Source: Nocardioides zhouii (lineage in GTDB: Bacteria; Actinomycetota; Actinomycetes; Propionibacteriales; Nocardioidaceae). From it: a DNA stretch of 64,000 bases. The notes beneath the pieces were generated by a model, which worked only from the letters and a program-made list of their open reading frames with translations, had not been told where the DNA came from and ran no database searches. Position numbers and translations under genes: made by a program. This document shows positions 33,611 through 43,211 of the stretch, in pieces (the first letter of the stretch is position 1; every line of letters starts with the position of its first letter). The stretch lies in the NCBI RefSeq assembly GCF_004137345.1, contig NZ_SDWV01000022.1, positions 23,525 through 87,524 on the forward strand. The letters run 5' to 3'.

Positions 33611-36549
33611 CTTCCGTTGCTGGCCCCTGCGATTCGCCCCGGGGGCTGAGGATCCCAACTAGCGTGAGCGGTGTGATCACGGGGCAGACAGCGCTTGAGC
33701 AACTGTGCGCCGTCGTCGGCGACCTGAAGCGAGACGACCCCCTCGCCCCGGTGACGATCCTCGCTCCGTCCAACATCGCGGCGATCACCGCGCGCCGCGC
33801 CTTGGCGAGCCGCGGTGGAGTTGCGGCCATTCAGGTGACCACCGTCAACCGCCTCGCCGAGCAGCTCGGGGCGCCATCCCTCGCGCCCAGACGTCCCGCG
33901 ACCCGCGCGGTCACGGCGTCGGCCTGGCGGGCGGCTCTGGCAGCGGCGCCAGGGGCCTTCGCTGAGGTTGCTGATCACCCGGCGACGGTGGCGGCCCTCA
34001 CCCGGGCTCACCCACAGCTGCGGGATCTGGACGACCAGACGCTCGATGTCATTGCGAGCGAGCCTGCCCCGGCCGGCGACCTGGTCCGGCTGCACCGCGA
34101 GGTGAGCGCAGCACTCGAGGGGAGCTGGTTCGACACTGCTGATCTCCTGGAGTCCGCTACGGCCAACGTCGCGGCGATCGAGGGGGCGGTCGTGCTCTAC
34201 CTGCCTGGCCGATTGGACAACTGCCAACGCCGCTTCGTCGATGCGATCGGCGGGCTCATCCTGGTGGCACCAACCGAGAACCTGCCGATCGCAACTCGCG
34301 TGATCCACGCCTCCGACTCCGACGACGAGGTGCGCTGCGTCGTGCGGGACGTCGTGATTCGCTTGGGGCAACAGGAGTCAGTTGCCGTGCTCTACGCCGA
34401 TCGCACGCCGTACGCACGCCTGCTCGCCGAGCAGTTCCACGACGTCGGCGTCACCATCAACGGTCCCGGATCGCGACCCGTGAGTGAGCGGGGCACCGCT
34501 CGCTCTTTCCTTGACCTGCTGGCGCTGGTCGAGAACGACGTGCCGCGCTCGGACCTTTTCCGCGCTCTGGGTGCGATCGGCGCCCGCAACTTCGCAGGAG
34601 AGTTCATCCCTGTAGCGCGCTGGGAGCGCTTGTCGCGCGCAGCGGGTGTCGTCCGAGGAGACCATTGGGATGGTCGCCTCAGCTCATGGATCTCCAGCGA
34701 GGCTCGGAGTGGTGACCGCCCGGCGGCCCAGGCACTCCAGGCCTTTACCCTCCGCCTGAGAAACGAGCTCTCCCGCAGCTTCGACGACTGGCGCGCCATC
34801 AGTGACTGGGGCACGGAGCTCTTCGAGACCCTCATCGCCGACGAGACGCGCCAGTCCAAGCTGCCGCCCGAGGAGCAGCACGCCGCGCGCACCATCCTGC
34901 TCGCGCTCCGAGGGGTCACCGTCCTCGACGACACTGCGACACCACCGACCATCGACACGCTCCTGAGCGTCCTCCAGGTCGACCTCGAGTCGGCGCTGCC
35001 CCGGGTGGGCAGGTTCGGCGACGGTGTGTACGTCGGCCCGCTGGCGACCGCCCCTGGGCTGGCCGTCGACACCATGTACGTCGTGGGCCTGAGCGAGGAC
35101 CTCTATCCGGGCAGCCCCAGCGACAGTGCACTCCTCCCTGACCGGATCCGGCGAAAGCTGAACGGCGAGCTCCCCACACTGGCGGACAAGGTGGAGCTCC
35201 AACGGCAACATCTGGTGGCTGCGTTTGCTGCCGCCCCGACCGTCGTGGCCAGCTTCCCTCGAGGCGATCTGCGGCAGACCCGCGAGCGCCTGCCCAGTCG
35301 GTGGCTGTTGCCCACGCTGCGAGCCCTGTCAGGAGAGCCCGGACTGGCCGCCACCCAGTGGGCCGAGGCCCCGTTCCACTACGGCGTGGAGGCGGCCGGC
35401 TCTTTCGCCGGTGAGCTCGAAACCACCGAACACCAAGCAACGGAGCAGGAGTGGCGAGTTCGTGCCGCGCGTGCAGACGTGCTCGACGACAGCATCACCG
35501 ACCACGCCCGATCCGTCGTAGCGGCGCGGGAGAGCCCACAGTTCACCCGGTTCGACGGCAACCTCGCCGGAGCGCCCGGACTGCCGGACTACCGCGCGTC
35601 CGATCACGTCATCTCCCCCACGGCACTGGAGAGGTTCGCTGGCTGCCCCCACGCGTTCTTCGTCGAGCGCCTGCTTTCGGTGAAGCCGATCGAGAACCCC
35701 GAAGACATCGTGAGCATCCCCGCCAACGAGCTCGGAACCTTCATCCACGAGTGCATGGACGACCTTGCGAAGAAGTTCGCCGATGAGTTGCCGGGCCCGG
35801 GTCAGCCGTGGACCGGCATCCACCGTGATGCGTTGCTTGAGCTCGCTGAGAAGAAGGCACTCCAGTATGAGCACCGAGGTGTCACCGGCCATCAGCGCCT
35901 TTGGGCGATCGAGAAGGCCAAGATCTTGTCGACGCTCTCGAGCATGCTCGATGTCGACAACGACTGGCGCGCCCAGGTGGGTGCTGAGGTCAAGGCAGCC
36001 GAGCTCGCGTTCGGCATGGACGGATCACCTCCAATTGAAATCTCCGTCCCCGGGGGGCGCGTGCTTATGCGGGGCAGCGCCGACAAGGTTGACCTCACAT
36101 CGGACCGTGTCTACGTCACCGACATCAAGACCGGCTCCACGAGGCGGTTCAAGGACATCAAGCAGCACAATCCCGTGCCGTTCGGCGCCAAGCTCCAGCT
36201 GCCGGCGTACGCCATCGCCGCCCAGCGCGCGCTGGGCACGGACCTCCCCGTCACCGCCTCCTACTGGTTCGTCCATAAGGAGGATCGCCGGATCGACCTG
36301 GTCGTCGACGACCAGGTGAGGCAGACATACGCAGGCGTCATCGACGTCCTCACCGAGGCGATCGCCGCAGGGCACTTCCCCAACATCCCACCTGCCGGGG
36401 ACGACTTCGCGTTCGTGCAGTGCGCATTCTGTAATCCCGACGGGCTGGGTTACGGCGCCCTCCGTCGAGCGTGGAATGCCAAGGCCGCGCAACCAGAGCT
36501 GAGCCGGCTCACCGCCCTCCTGCTCAACAACGAGGTGAAGCATGACTGA
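33607..36549 (+). CDS. AddB-like helicase/nuclease subunit
   Basis: This is a 980-residue protein. The N-terminus resembles an inactivated UvrD-type fold: the P-loop position reads LAPSNIAAITARR, without GKT. The C-terminus has a RecB-family nuclease: VISPTALERFAGCPHAFFVE, GSADKVDL (Asp), VTDIKTGSTRRF (D-x-K) and LQLPAYAIAAQRA. Cysteines in AGCPHAFF and QCAFCNP recall the iron-sulphur staple of AddB, though the usual four-Cys pattern is incomplete. It overlaps its partner helicase gene by eight bases. It probably forms an AddAB-like complex with the next product. Confidence 0.82.
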   Translation: MTSVAGPCDSPRGLRIPTSVSGVITGQTALEQLCAVVGDLKRDDPLAPVTILAPSNIAAITARRALASRGGVAAIQVTTVNRLAEQLGAPSLAPRRPATRAVTASAWRAALAAAPGAFAEVADHPATVAALTRAHPQLRDLDDQTLDVIASEPAPAGDLVRLHREVSAALEGSWFDTADLLESATANVAAIEGAVVLYLPGRLDNCQRRFVDAIGGLILVAPTENLPIATRVIHASDSDDEVRCVVRDVVIRLGQQESVAVLYADRTPYARLLAEQFHDVGVTINGPGSRPVSERGTARSFLDLLALVENDVPRSDLFRALGAIGARNFAGEFIPVARWERLSRAAGVVRGDHWDGRLSSWISSEARSGDRPAAQALQAFTLRLRNELSRSFDDWRAISDWGTELFETLIADETRQSKLPPEEQHAARTILLALRGVTVLDDTATPPTIDTLLSVLQVDLESALPRVGRFGDGVYVGPLATAPGLAVDTMYVVGLSEDLYPGSPSDSALLPDRIRRKLNGELPTLADKVELQRQHLVAAFAAAPTVVASFPRGDLRQTRERLPSRWLLPTLRALSGEPGLAATQWAEAPFHYGVEAAGSFAGELETTEHQATEQEWRVRAARADVLDDSITDHARSVVAARESPQFTRFDGNLAGAPGLPDYRASDHVISPTALERFAGCPHAFFVERLLSVKPIENPEDIVSIPANELGTFIHECMDDLAKKFADELPGPGQPWTGIHRDALLELAEKKALQYEHRGVTGHQRLWAIEKAKILSTLSSMLDVDNDWRAQVGAEVKAAELAFGMDGSPPIEISVPGGRVLMRGSADKVDLTSDRVYVTDIKTGSTRRFKDIKQHNPVPFGAKLQLPAYAIAAQRALGTDLPVTASYWFVHKEDRRIDLVVDDQVRQTYAGVIDVLTEAIAAGHFPNIPPAGDDFAFVQCAFCNPDGLGYGALRRAWNAKAAQPELSRLTALLLNNEVKHD

Positions 36550-39500
36550 TCCCGTGGACCAGGACGAGCGCGACCGGATCAAGACGCACACCGACCGGAC
36601 CCTGTTCGTCCGCGCGGGTGCGGGCTCCGGCAAGACCAGCTCGTTGGTGGCGCGCGTCGCGCAGCTGGTGCTCCAGGACGGCGTCGAGATGGAACGCGTC
36701 GCGACGGTCACCTTCACGATCAAGGCGGCGGCAGAGCTGCGTGATCGGCTGCGAGCCCGCTTCGAAAGGGCCCTCGCAGAGGAGAGCGATCCCGAGCCCC
36801 TCCGCCGCGCCGAGGTAGCGCTGGAGCAGCTCGACCTCGCCGCCATCGGCACCCTCCACTCGTTTGCGCAGCGCATTCTGACGGCCCACCCCATCGAGGC
36901 AGGGACTCCGCCGGCACTGGACGTGCTCGACGAGGTCGGTTCCTCGATCGCGTTCGAGGAGCGCTGGGCCCGGATCCAGCGCGACCTGCTCGACGACGAG
37001 GAGCTGGCAGACGCGCTCACGCTCGGCATCTCCGCAGGCATCCAGCTCAAGCACGTGCGACAGACGGTCCGACTGCTGGGGCAGGACTGGGACCGCCTGA
37101 GGACTCATGTCCTGAGCAATCCGCCCAAGCCACTGTCAGTGCCGGGTCTTGATGACGTGGAGAAGGGGCTCAACCGAGTCCTAGACCTGAGGGCTTGCTG
37201 CATCGACCCGTCGGACAAACTGTTCCCGGTGGTCGAGCAGACGGAGGCGCTGCTTCGCGCTCTGCTCAACGCCGCCGACGTACACGAGACCATGCGAACC
37301 TTTCCTGCCCTCGCCGGGTTCAAGACAGGCAACGTCGGCACCATGGGGAGTTGGTCAGGGATCGACCCCAAGGCAGTGCGTGACTCCCTGCGGGAGGTCG
37401 TGGCCGATGCCATGGAGCTCAAGGCGAAGATCGTCGCTCAGTGCCTGCGCCACATCACCTACTGGTGCGCGCACCGCGTCCTCGCCGAGGCGACCGAGCG
37501 GCGCCGCTCCGGTCGGCTCGAGTTCCACGACCTCCTCGTGCTGGCCCGCGACCTGCTCGCCCGCGACGAGGACGTCCGAGACACGCTGCACCAGACCTAC
37601 GAACGGCTCCTCCTGGACGAGTTCCAGGACACCGACCCGATCCAGATCGAGATCGCCGTGCGCATCGCAGGTGGCCGCGATGCAAGCCAACCGGACTGGC
37701 GGGACGTCACCGTGCCCGATGGTCGCCTCTTCGTGGTCGGTGACGCCAAGCAGTCGATCTACCGATTCCGCCGCGCGAGTATCAAGACCTACCTCGGCGC
37801 CCAGGGCGTCATCGGCGAACCCGCGTCCCTCTCGACCAACTTCAGATCCGTGCCCGGAGTGGTCAAGTGGGTCAATGGCGTCTTCTGCGAGCTCATCACG
37901 TTCCAACAGGATGCCCAGCCGACCTACGAGCCCCTCGTGGCCCACCGCGACACCGGCGACAAGCTCATCGGCCCCGCCGTGATGGTGTCGGGTGTCGAAC
38001 TCCACCCGGAGACCACGGCGGACGGGATCCGAGCCGCCGAGGCGACCGACGCGGCAGGTGCGATCGCCCAGGTGATCACCGAGGGTTGGACCGTCTTCGA
38101 CCAGACCCACCAACTCTGGCGTCCCGCACAGCTCGCCGACATCGCAGTACTCCTGCCCTCGCGCACCTCCATGTCGAGGCTGGAAGACGCGCTGGACACG
38201 GCCGGCATCCCCTTCCGCGCCGAATCGATGTCTCTGGTCTACGAGGCGGCCGAGGTCCGCGACCTCCTGATAATCGCTCGCGCGATTGCGGACCCCTCTG
38301 ACCAGCTGGCACTCGTCATCGCCTTGCGGACCCCCGCCATGGGATGCGGCGACGACGACCTTTTGGCGTGGCGTCACGGCGGGAGGTGGCTCGACCTGCA
38401 CTCCAAGGTCGCGGACGACCAACTCAGCCACACACCCGTCGGTGTCGCGATGGACTACCTGCATTCCCTGGAGAGGGCCGCTCGCTGGCTCACGCCCAGC
38501 GAGGTGCTGGCCAAAATCGTCGCCGACCGACGGTTCCTCGAGCTGTCCGCATACCAGCCTCGCACGCGTGACTCGTGGCGACGCATCAGGTTCCTGGTGG
38601 ACCAGGCCCGCGCCTGGAGCGAGGTCTCCCATGGCGGGCTGCGCGCCTATCTCGACTGGGTGGCACACCAGGCCCAAGAGAAGGCCCGCGTCTCCGAGGC
38701 GATCCTCCCCGAACGAGACAGCGACGCCGTACGCGTCATGACCATCCACGCGGCCAAGGGGCTGGAGTTCCCGATCGTGGTGCTGTCCGGCATGTCCAAT
38801 CAGCCCCGGACGCAGTACGGAGTCCGCCTGCTGTGGGGCGACGCGGACTACACCGTCAGCTTCGCGGCCAACTTGCGCGAGGTCTCCTTCGAAGAGGCCG
38901 CCGAGCTCGACGAGCAGATGGACGACTACGAACGCATCCGCCTGATGTACGTCGGCGCCACCCGAGCACGCGACCACCTCATCGTCTCGATGCACCGCAC
39001 CGACCGAACCTCCGAACGCCTGACTCCGGCCGAGCTCTTGGCGCACGCCCAGGCGCACGAGGTCGCGGCGCCGCAGCACTTCGTGTGGGACGGCGAGCCG
39101 AGACCCGTCAATGCCTCGTCGGCAGCCGTGACTCCCCCGCCCGACTTCGACACCTGGCTTGCAGGTGTGACATCAGCTCGCCGGGCCAGTCGCATGCCCG
39201 GAGCCATCACCGCGTCGGGCCCCGAAGGGACCGACCCCGAGGTCGTGCTCGCCGAAGCAGACGCCGGCCTGGCAAAGGGTCCGCGTGATGTCGAGCTGCC
39301 GCCCTGGTCCAAGGGCCGTTACGGCTCTGCGGTGGGTCGTGCCGTCCACGCGGCGCTCCAGACCGTCGACCTCGCCACCGGGTCTGGACTCGAGCAAGCC
39401 GTCCGCGCCCAGGTCATCGCCGAAGCCATCCCCGAGCACGAGGACGTCGTCGCACGGCTGGTGCGCTCGGCGCTGACGAGCGAGACCGTGCAGCGCGCTG

Positions 39501-39784
39501 CCGCCCGGACCCACTGGCGCGAGGCGTACGTCGGCGCCCCCGGGACTGACGGCGTCCTGGTCGAGGGCATCATCGACCTCATCTACGAAGAGGACGACAA
39601 GTCCCTGGTCGTCGTGGACTACAAGACCGACGTGGTGCGACCCGACACCCTCACCGACAAGGTCGCCTTCTACACACCCCAGCTCCGGGCCTACCGCGAC
39701 ATGCTCACCGCGGCGACCGGACGCGACGTCAAGACGCTGCTGCTATTCCTGCATCCAGAAGGCAGCTACCTCGCTGACCTCTGA
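36542..39784 (+). CDS. AddA-like UvrD helicase-nuclease
   Basis: This 1080-residue protein has full SF1A motifs: RAGAGSGKTSSLVARV (Walker A), VTFTIKAAAELRDRL, LLLDEFQDTDPIQIEI (Walker B), LFVVGDAKQSIYRFRRA, VRVMTIHAAKGLEFPIVVLS and LMYVGATRARDHLIV. The C-terminal nuclease domain shows GIIDLIYEE and VVVDYKTDVV. This is the AddA/RecB architecture. With the AddB-like gene and the upstream nuclease it forms a coupled operon. A second-line DNA processing system or an anti-phage nuclease is likely; housekeeping recombination repair is the alternative. Confidence 0.9.
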   Translation: MTDPVDQDERDRIKTHTDRTLFVRAGAGSGKTSSLVARVAQLVLQDGVEMERVATVTFTIKAAAELRDRLRARFERALAEESDPEPLRRAEVALEQLDLAAIGTLHSFAQRILTAHPIEAGTPPALDVLDEVGSSIAFEERWARIQRDLLDDEELADALTLGISAGIQLKHVRQTVRLLGQDWDRLRTHVLSNPPKPLSVPGLDDVEKGLNRVLDLRACCIDPSDKLFPVVEQTEALLRALLNAADVHETMRTFPALAGFKTGNVGTMGSWSGIDPKAVRDSLREVVADAMELKAKIVAQCLRHITYWCAHRVLAEATERRRSGRLEFHDLLVLARDLLARDEDVRDTLHQTYERLLLDEFQDTDPIQIEIAVRIAGGRDASQPDWRDVTVPDGRLFVVGDAKQSIYRFRRASIKTYLGAQGVIGEPASLSTNFRSVPGVVKWVNGVFCELITFQQDAQPTYEPLVAHRDTGDKLIGPAVMVSGVELHPETTADGIRAAEATDAAGAIAQVITEGWTVFDQTHQLWRPAQLADIAVLLPSRTSMSRLEDALDTAGIPFRAESMSLVYEAAEVRDLLIIARAIADPSDQLALVIALRTPAMGCGDDDLLAWRHGGRWLDLHSKVADDQLSHTPVGVAMDYLHSLERAARWLTPSEVLAKIVADRRFLELSAYQPRTRDSWRRIRFLVDQARAWSEVSHGGLRAYLDWVAHQAQEKARVSEAILPERDSDAVRVMTIHAAKGLEFPIVVLSGMSNQPRTQYGVRLLWGDADYTVSFAANLREVSFEEAAELDEQMDDYERIRLMYVGATRARDHLIVSMHRTDRTSERLTPAELLAHAQAHEVAAPQHFVWDGEPRPVNASSAAVTPPPDFDTWLAGVTSARRASRMPGAITASGPEGTDPEVVLAEADAGLAKGPRDVELPPWSKGRYGSAVGRAVHAALQTVDLATGSGLEQAVRAQVIAEAIPEHEDVVARLVRSALTSETVQRAAARTHWREAYVGAPGTDGVLVEGIIDLIYEEDDKSLVVVDYKTDVVRPDTLTDKVAFYTPQLRAYRDMLTAATGRDVKTLLLFLHPEGSYLADL

Positions 39785-39788
39785 CTCC

Positions 39789-40925
39789 TCACATCCGGCC
39801 GAGTACCTCTTGCTGCTTTGCTGCGTACTGCTCGGGGGTGATCAGTCCCTGATCGAGCATGGCCTTTAGCTGTCCCAACACGGCTACAGGGTCAGATTGA
39901 GCCGGCGCGGTAGTCGGCTGATGCAGTCCTGAGACTGTTCCGCCGACCGCGCCAAGACCCATCGCAAGCCCCATCATCCCTGCCCCGCCCTCTCCGCCCT
40001 CAGCCATTGCGAGAGCCGAGTCGGCGATCGTTGTCTGCGTGTACGCGTTGCCGATGCCGCCCCCCAGCATCAGGCCCTTGTTGTACTTGTCCATCAGCTC
40101 ACGCGACGCCTCGTCGTACTCGATGGCGCTGATTGCGGCCGCGACCACTTCGAGACCGAAGCGCTTCAACCAGGACCCACCCGGCCCGTCCCCGTTGGTG
40201 AGTTCCGCGGCGACCTGAGGGCCGTGTGAGGCGAGCGAAGCGATGTCAGTGGTCCGAGACAAGGCCTGCAATGCCGCTTGGAACGCGGTGAGGAACTCCT
40301 GGCGCAATTGCCCGCTCGCGGCCTCCTCAGCCAGCGAGTAGAACTGAGTATTGGCCGGCAGGAAGTTGCAGAAGAACCGGAGGGGGTCCACCACTCGGAC
40401 CGAGTACTGACCTCGGGCCCGGAGACGAAGAACGGGTGCCTGACTGGAGCCTTGGGGAACGAGCGAGAAGTCCTTGTAAGGCAACAAGCCGGGTGTGCCG
40501 AAGCGGAGGTTCCGCATCTCGCGGAGGTTGACGTAGTAGATGAGCTGCTGCTGGCTTGGCTGCCCCCCGAACTTGAACCGCTCCCATGACTCCCGAACGA
40601 GCGCCTGGTAGACCCCGATCCCGCTGAAGACGGAGGGTTGACCGTCGTTGCGGAACACGAAGTAGCCCGGCTCAGTAGACAGGCTGACGATCCGGCCGCC
40701 ATCCGTAATAATCACGGCGGTGTTCTCGGGTACGACGACGCGCGATCCGTCGGAGATCACATTGGCGGTGGCGGACCGGTTCGAGCCGCGGCCCCTGTTG
40801 CTCTCTTGGAAGATGCCCGGAGCGACAATGGTTTGCTCGTCGAACCTGGGAGCCACGAAGAAGTCTCGCCACTGGTCAGCGAGAGCTCCCCCGACCGCAC
40901 CGACCGCTGCGCTGATCAGTCCCAT
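39789..40925 (-). CDS. SPFH-domain protein with C-terminal SHOCT domain
   Basis: This is a 378-residue protein. Residues 1-20 are hydrophobic/Gly-Ala-rich. The SPFH core includes VVVPENTAVIITDGGRIV, YYVNLREMRNLRFG and RLRARGQYSVRVVDPLRFF. A Gly/Ala/Met-rich segment follows, then a SHOCT motif (LGQLKAMLDQGLITPEQYAA, then KQQEVL). Such proteins are membrane-associated scaffolds. It converges on the AddA-like gene with four bases between them. The neighbouring membrane zinc-ribbon gene is a likely partner. Confidence 0.88.
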   Translation of the reverse strand: MGLISAAVGAVGGALADQWRDFFVAPRFDEQTIVAPGIFQESNRGRGSNRSATANVISDGSRVVVPENTAVIITDGGRIVSLSTEPGYFVFRNDGQPSVFSGIGVYQALVRESWERFKFGGQPSQQQLIYYVNLREMRNLRFGTPGLLPYKDFSLVPQGSSQAPVLRLRARGQYSVRVVDPLRFFCNFLPANTQFYSLAEEAASGQLRQEFLTAFQAALQALSRTTDIASLASHGPQVAAELTNGDGPGGSWLKRFGLEVVAAAISAIEYDEASRELMDKYNKGLMLGGGIGNAYTQTTIADSALAMAEGGEGGAGMMGLAMGLGAVGGTVSGLHQPTTAPAQSDPVAVLGQLKAMLDQGLITPEQYAAKQQEVLGRM

Positions 40926-41012
40926 CGCTTCCCGCCTTTCGCGCGCGTGATGCGCTCACACTTGAGACGAACCTCGTCTCGTGTTGGCACCCTAGGCGAG
41001 ACGTCCGACCAA

Positions 41013-41603
41013 TCAGGGTGTGTTCAGTACCAACGGCTCACCACACGCGCCGCACGCGCGCGTGATGCCGACGATTAACTCGTTGTTGGCGCCGCACGCC
41101 CGGCACGTCACTACCGTCTTGCGTGACGTCTTCGGGACATACTTCTTGCTGACTACCTGGTCTGCCCCGTAATCAATATGGAAGTCGTCAATCATGTCGG
41201 AGTCGATCATGCTCTGAATTTCGCGGCGCACCTTGGCCGGGTTCGAGTTCGTGATGCTCGCAATCTTCTGAACGCTCATCGACTCGACGCCCGTGAGGAT
41301 GGATAAGTACCTCTTAAGATGCCCTTGCATAGTTGTCAGCAGCAGAGCGACCAGTACACAGACAAGCGCGAAGACCACCAGTCCGATCGCGATCAGTAGG
41401 TCGGGAAGCCGTTCGCTCAACGGGATGTCGATCTCCGTGCACTCCTTATTCCACAGATGCCCGGTGCACTTCTCCTCAGTCGCTTCTGAGAAGCCCAGGT
41501 ACATGAGGAATGCCCAAGGGGCACTGAGAACGGCCGCCCACAAGAGTCCGCTGGCGATGGGTTTCTGGCTTTGAACCGGGATGCGGGACAATAGGCTAAG
41601 CAT
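41013..41603 (-). CDS. Membrane protein with winged-helix and zinc-ribbon segments
   Basis: The ATG at 41603 is preferred over a TTG-started extension. Two transmembrane segments (ASGLLWAAVLSAPWAFLMYL and LIAIGLVVFALVCVLVALLL) flank a Cys-containing extracytoplasmic loop (KCTGHLWNKEC). A cytoplasmic helix-turn-helix-like segment follows (MSVQKIASITNSNPAKVRRE), and then a C-terminal zinc ribbon (TCRACGANNE, ACGACGEPL). It is 86 bases upstream of the SPFH gene on the same strand. The pairing suggests a membrane-anchored complex. Confidence 0.72.
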   Translation of the reverse strand: MLSLLSRIPVQSQKPIASGLLWAAVLSAPWAFLMYLGFSEATEEKCTGHLWNKECTEIDIPLSERLPDLLIAIGLVVFALVCVLVALLLTTMQGHLKRYLSILTGVESMSVQKIASITNSNPAKVRREIQSMIDSDMIDDFHIDYGADQVVSKKYVPKTSRKTVVTCRACGANNELIVGITRACGACGEPLVLNTP

Positions 41604-41715
41604 GTGGGTCGCTGCGCACTCTCGTTCGGCGGGTTGAACGGCCAAGTTCTAGGCTACCCAGATCGGTCCTTCGCGTCCGCAGATCGGAGCAGTAGACACC
41701 CGACCGAGCGCCCCG

Positions 41716-43211
41716 CTACCTCGCGACTGAGATCCGACGCAACGCCTCCCGAAACCCCCGGTTGGGTCGCGCTGCCGGCAGCACCCCACAAACCGCCGGC
41801 AGCGCGTCATCGAGCTCCACCTCCCGCAGCATGGAGTAGGCGGTAGCGACCGTGGGTGTGCGCGAGTGGGCGGCGGCGCAGTGCAGCAGCACGGTCTTGC
41901 CCTCATCGCGCAGGTCGGCCACGAGCCGGGCAGCGTCCATCAGGACGAAGTCGAGGTTGGGGTTCTGCTCCGGCTCCGCCTGGTCCATCAGCCGGAAGTT
42001 AATGTGCTCCAGCCGCGGATCGATCTGTGTGCGCCCGGTCAGGCAGAGGCTGACGACGACGTCGACCTCGTCGGGGACCTCGTCGAGGACGGTGGCGCTG
42101 GAGATCAGTACCCCGTCGTCGTGCGGGTGCGTGGCGAGCGCGGGCAGGCCGTACTGCAAGTGCGTGTAGTCGATGTGGTCGACCAGCGGCCAAAGCCGTA
42201 CTTGCCCGGCGCTCCACCCCGGACGGTTAGCACGGCCAGGTGCTCGAGGTCCAGCGCTCGCAGGCCGGGCCAACCGTGGAGCACCCGGCGCCAAGCAGCG
42301 GGCACGGCGCTCATCCCCCACCGCGCTCCGAGCAGGGCACCGGCGATGGCGGCGACTGTGTCGGTGTCGTGGCCGATGCGGATCGCGGTGGAGAGGGAGT
42401 CGACGAGGTGACCGCAGGCGGGACCATCGGTCGGCAGCGGGGTGTGCGTGATCGCCGACCACGCCGCCTGCAGGGCGCCGACGGCCCAGCCGTTGCGGGC
42501 AAAGGCTGACGGGGACTTCGTCTCGGCCTCGGCCAGCAGCCCGCGCCAGTGGTCGGCGTTGGGCATCCACGCGGCGATGTCGTCGTACGTAGGGAGCTCG
42601 CCGGTCAGCACTGCGTGGCGGATCATCAGGCACCAGACGGCGCAGGCCTCCTGGGCAATGTCCTGATGGTGGGTGAGGGCGCTGACCGCCATCGCCGCCT
42701 CGACGAGGCCCTCGGGGTCGTGGAGGAACGCCAGGGCGACCGGCCCTGTGCGCATCAGCGATCCGTTTCCGGCGCTGCGGCCTGAGCGCTCGTGCACGAC
42801 CCGCGCAGCCTCGGCCATCTCGTCGCCGGTCGGGTTGCGCCCAGCACCGGAGAGGACGGCGGAGGTCTGGATGCCGACATCGGCGGGGCCGCCGGCGTAC
42901 CAGTCGGCGAAGACCTGCGCGATCTGCGTCAACGCCTCGGGGGTGCGCAGGTCGATGCCAGTGGCGGCGACTTGGGCGATCGCCACAGCTTGCGAGGTGT
43001 CGTCGGTCCACTCGCCGGGCGCGAAGCCACCGAGGCCGCCGCCGATCATCGTAGGCACGAGGTCGGGGGCCACACTGGCGAACTCGTAGCCGGCGCCGAG
43101 CGCGTCGCCCGCCGCGGAAGCGATGAGCACGCCGCAAGCGCGGTCGACCTGGGCGGGTGTGAGGTGGAGAGTCATGGCTGTTCCTGTCGTGGAGGTGATG
43201 GGCGCTGTCAT
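41716..43211 (-). pseudogene. ADP-ribosylglycohydrolase - dual-specificity phosphatase fusion, frameshifted near 42190
   Basis: The start at 43211 overlaps the preceding stop as ATGA. Residues 1-340 form an ADP-ribosylglycohydrolase: GDALGAGYEF, WTDDTSQAVAIAQ, GRSAGNGSLMRTGPVAL and HDTDTVAAIAGALLGARWG carry the dinuclear-metal residues. At about 42190 the frame shifts; adding one C to GGCC joins it to PLVDHIDYTHLQYGLPALAT and a phosphatase-like domain with LLHCAAAHSRTPTVA, the C-x5-R loop. The intact fusion would be about 498 residues. It removes ADP-ribose from proteins or nucleic acids, and the phosphatase may act on the released product. Whether the frameshift is real is unknown. Confidence 0.8.

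Noticed and set aside
37355..39079. 574-codon minus-strand frame inside the AddA-like gene
   Set aside because: It is an antisense shadow caused by high GC third positions; the plus-strand protein has all helicase motifs.
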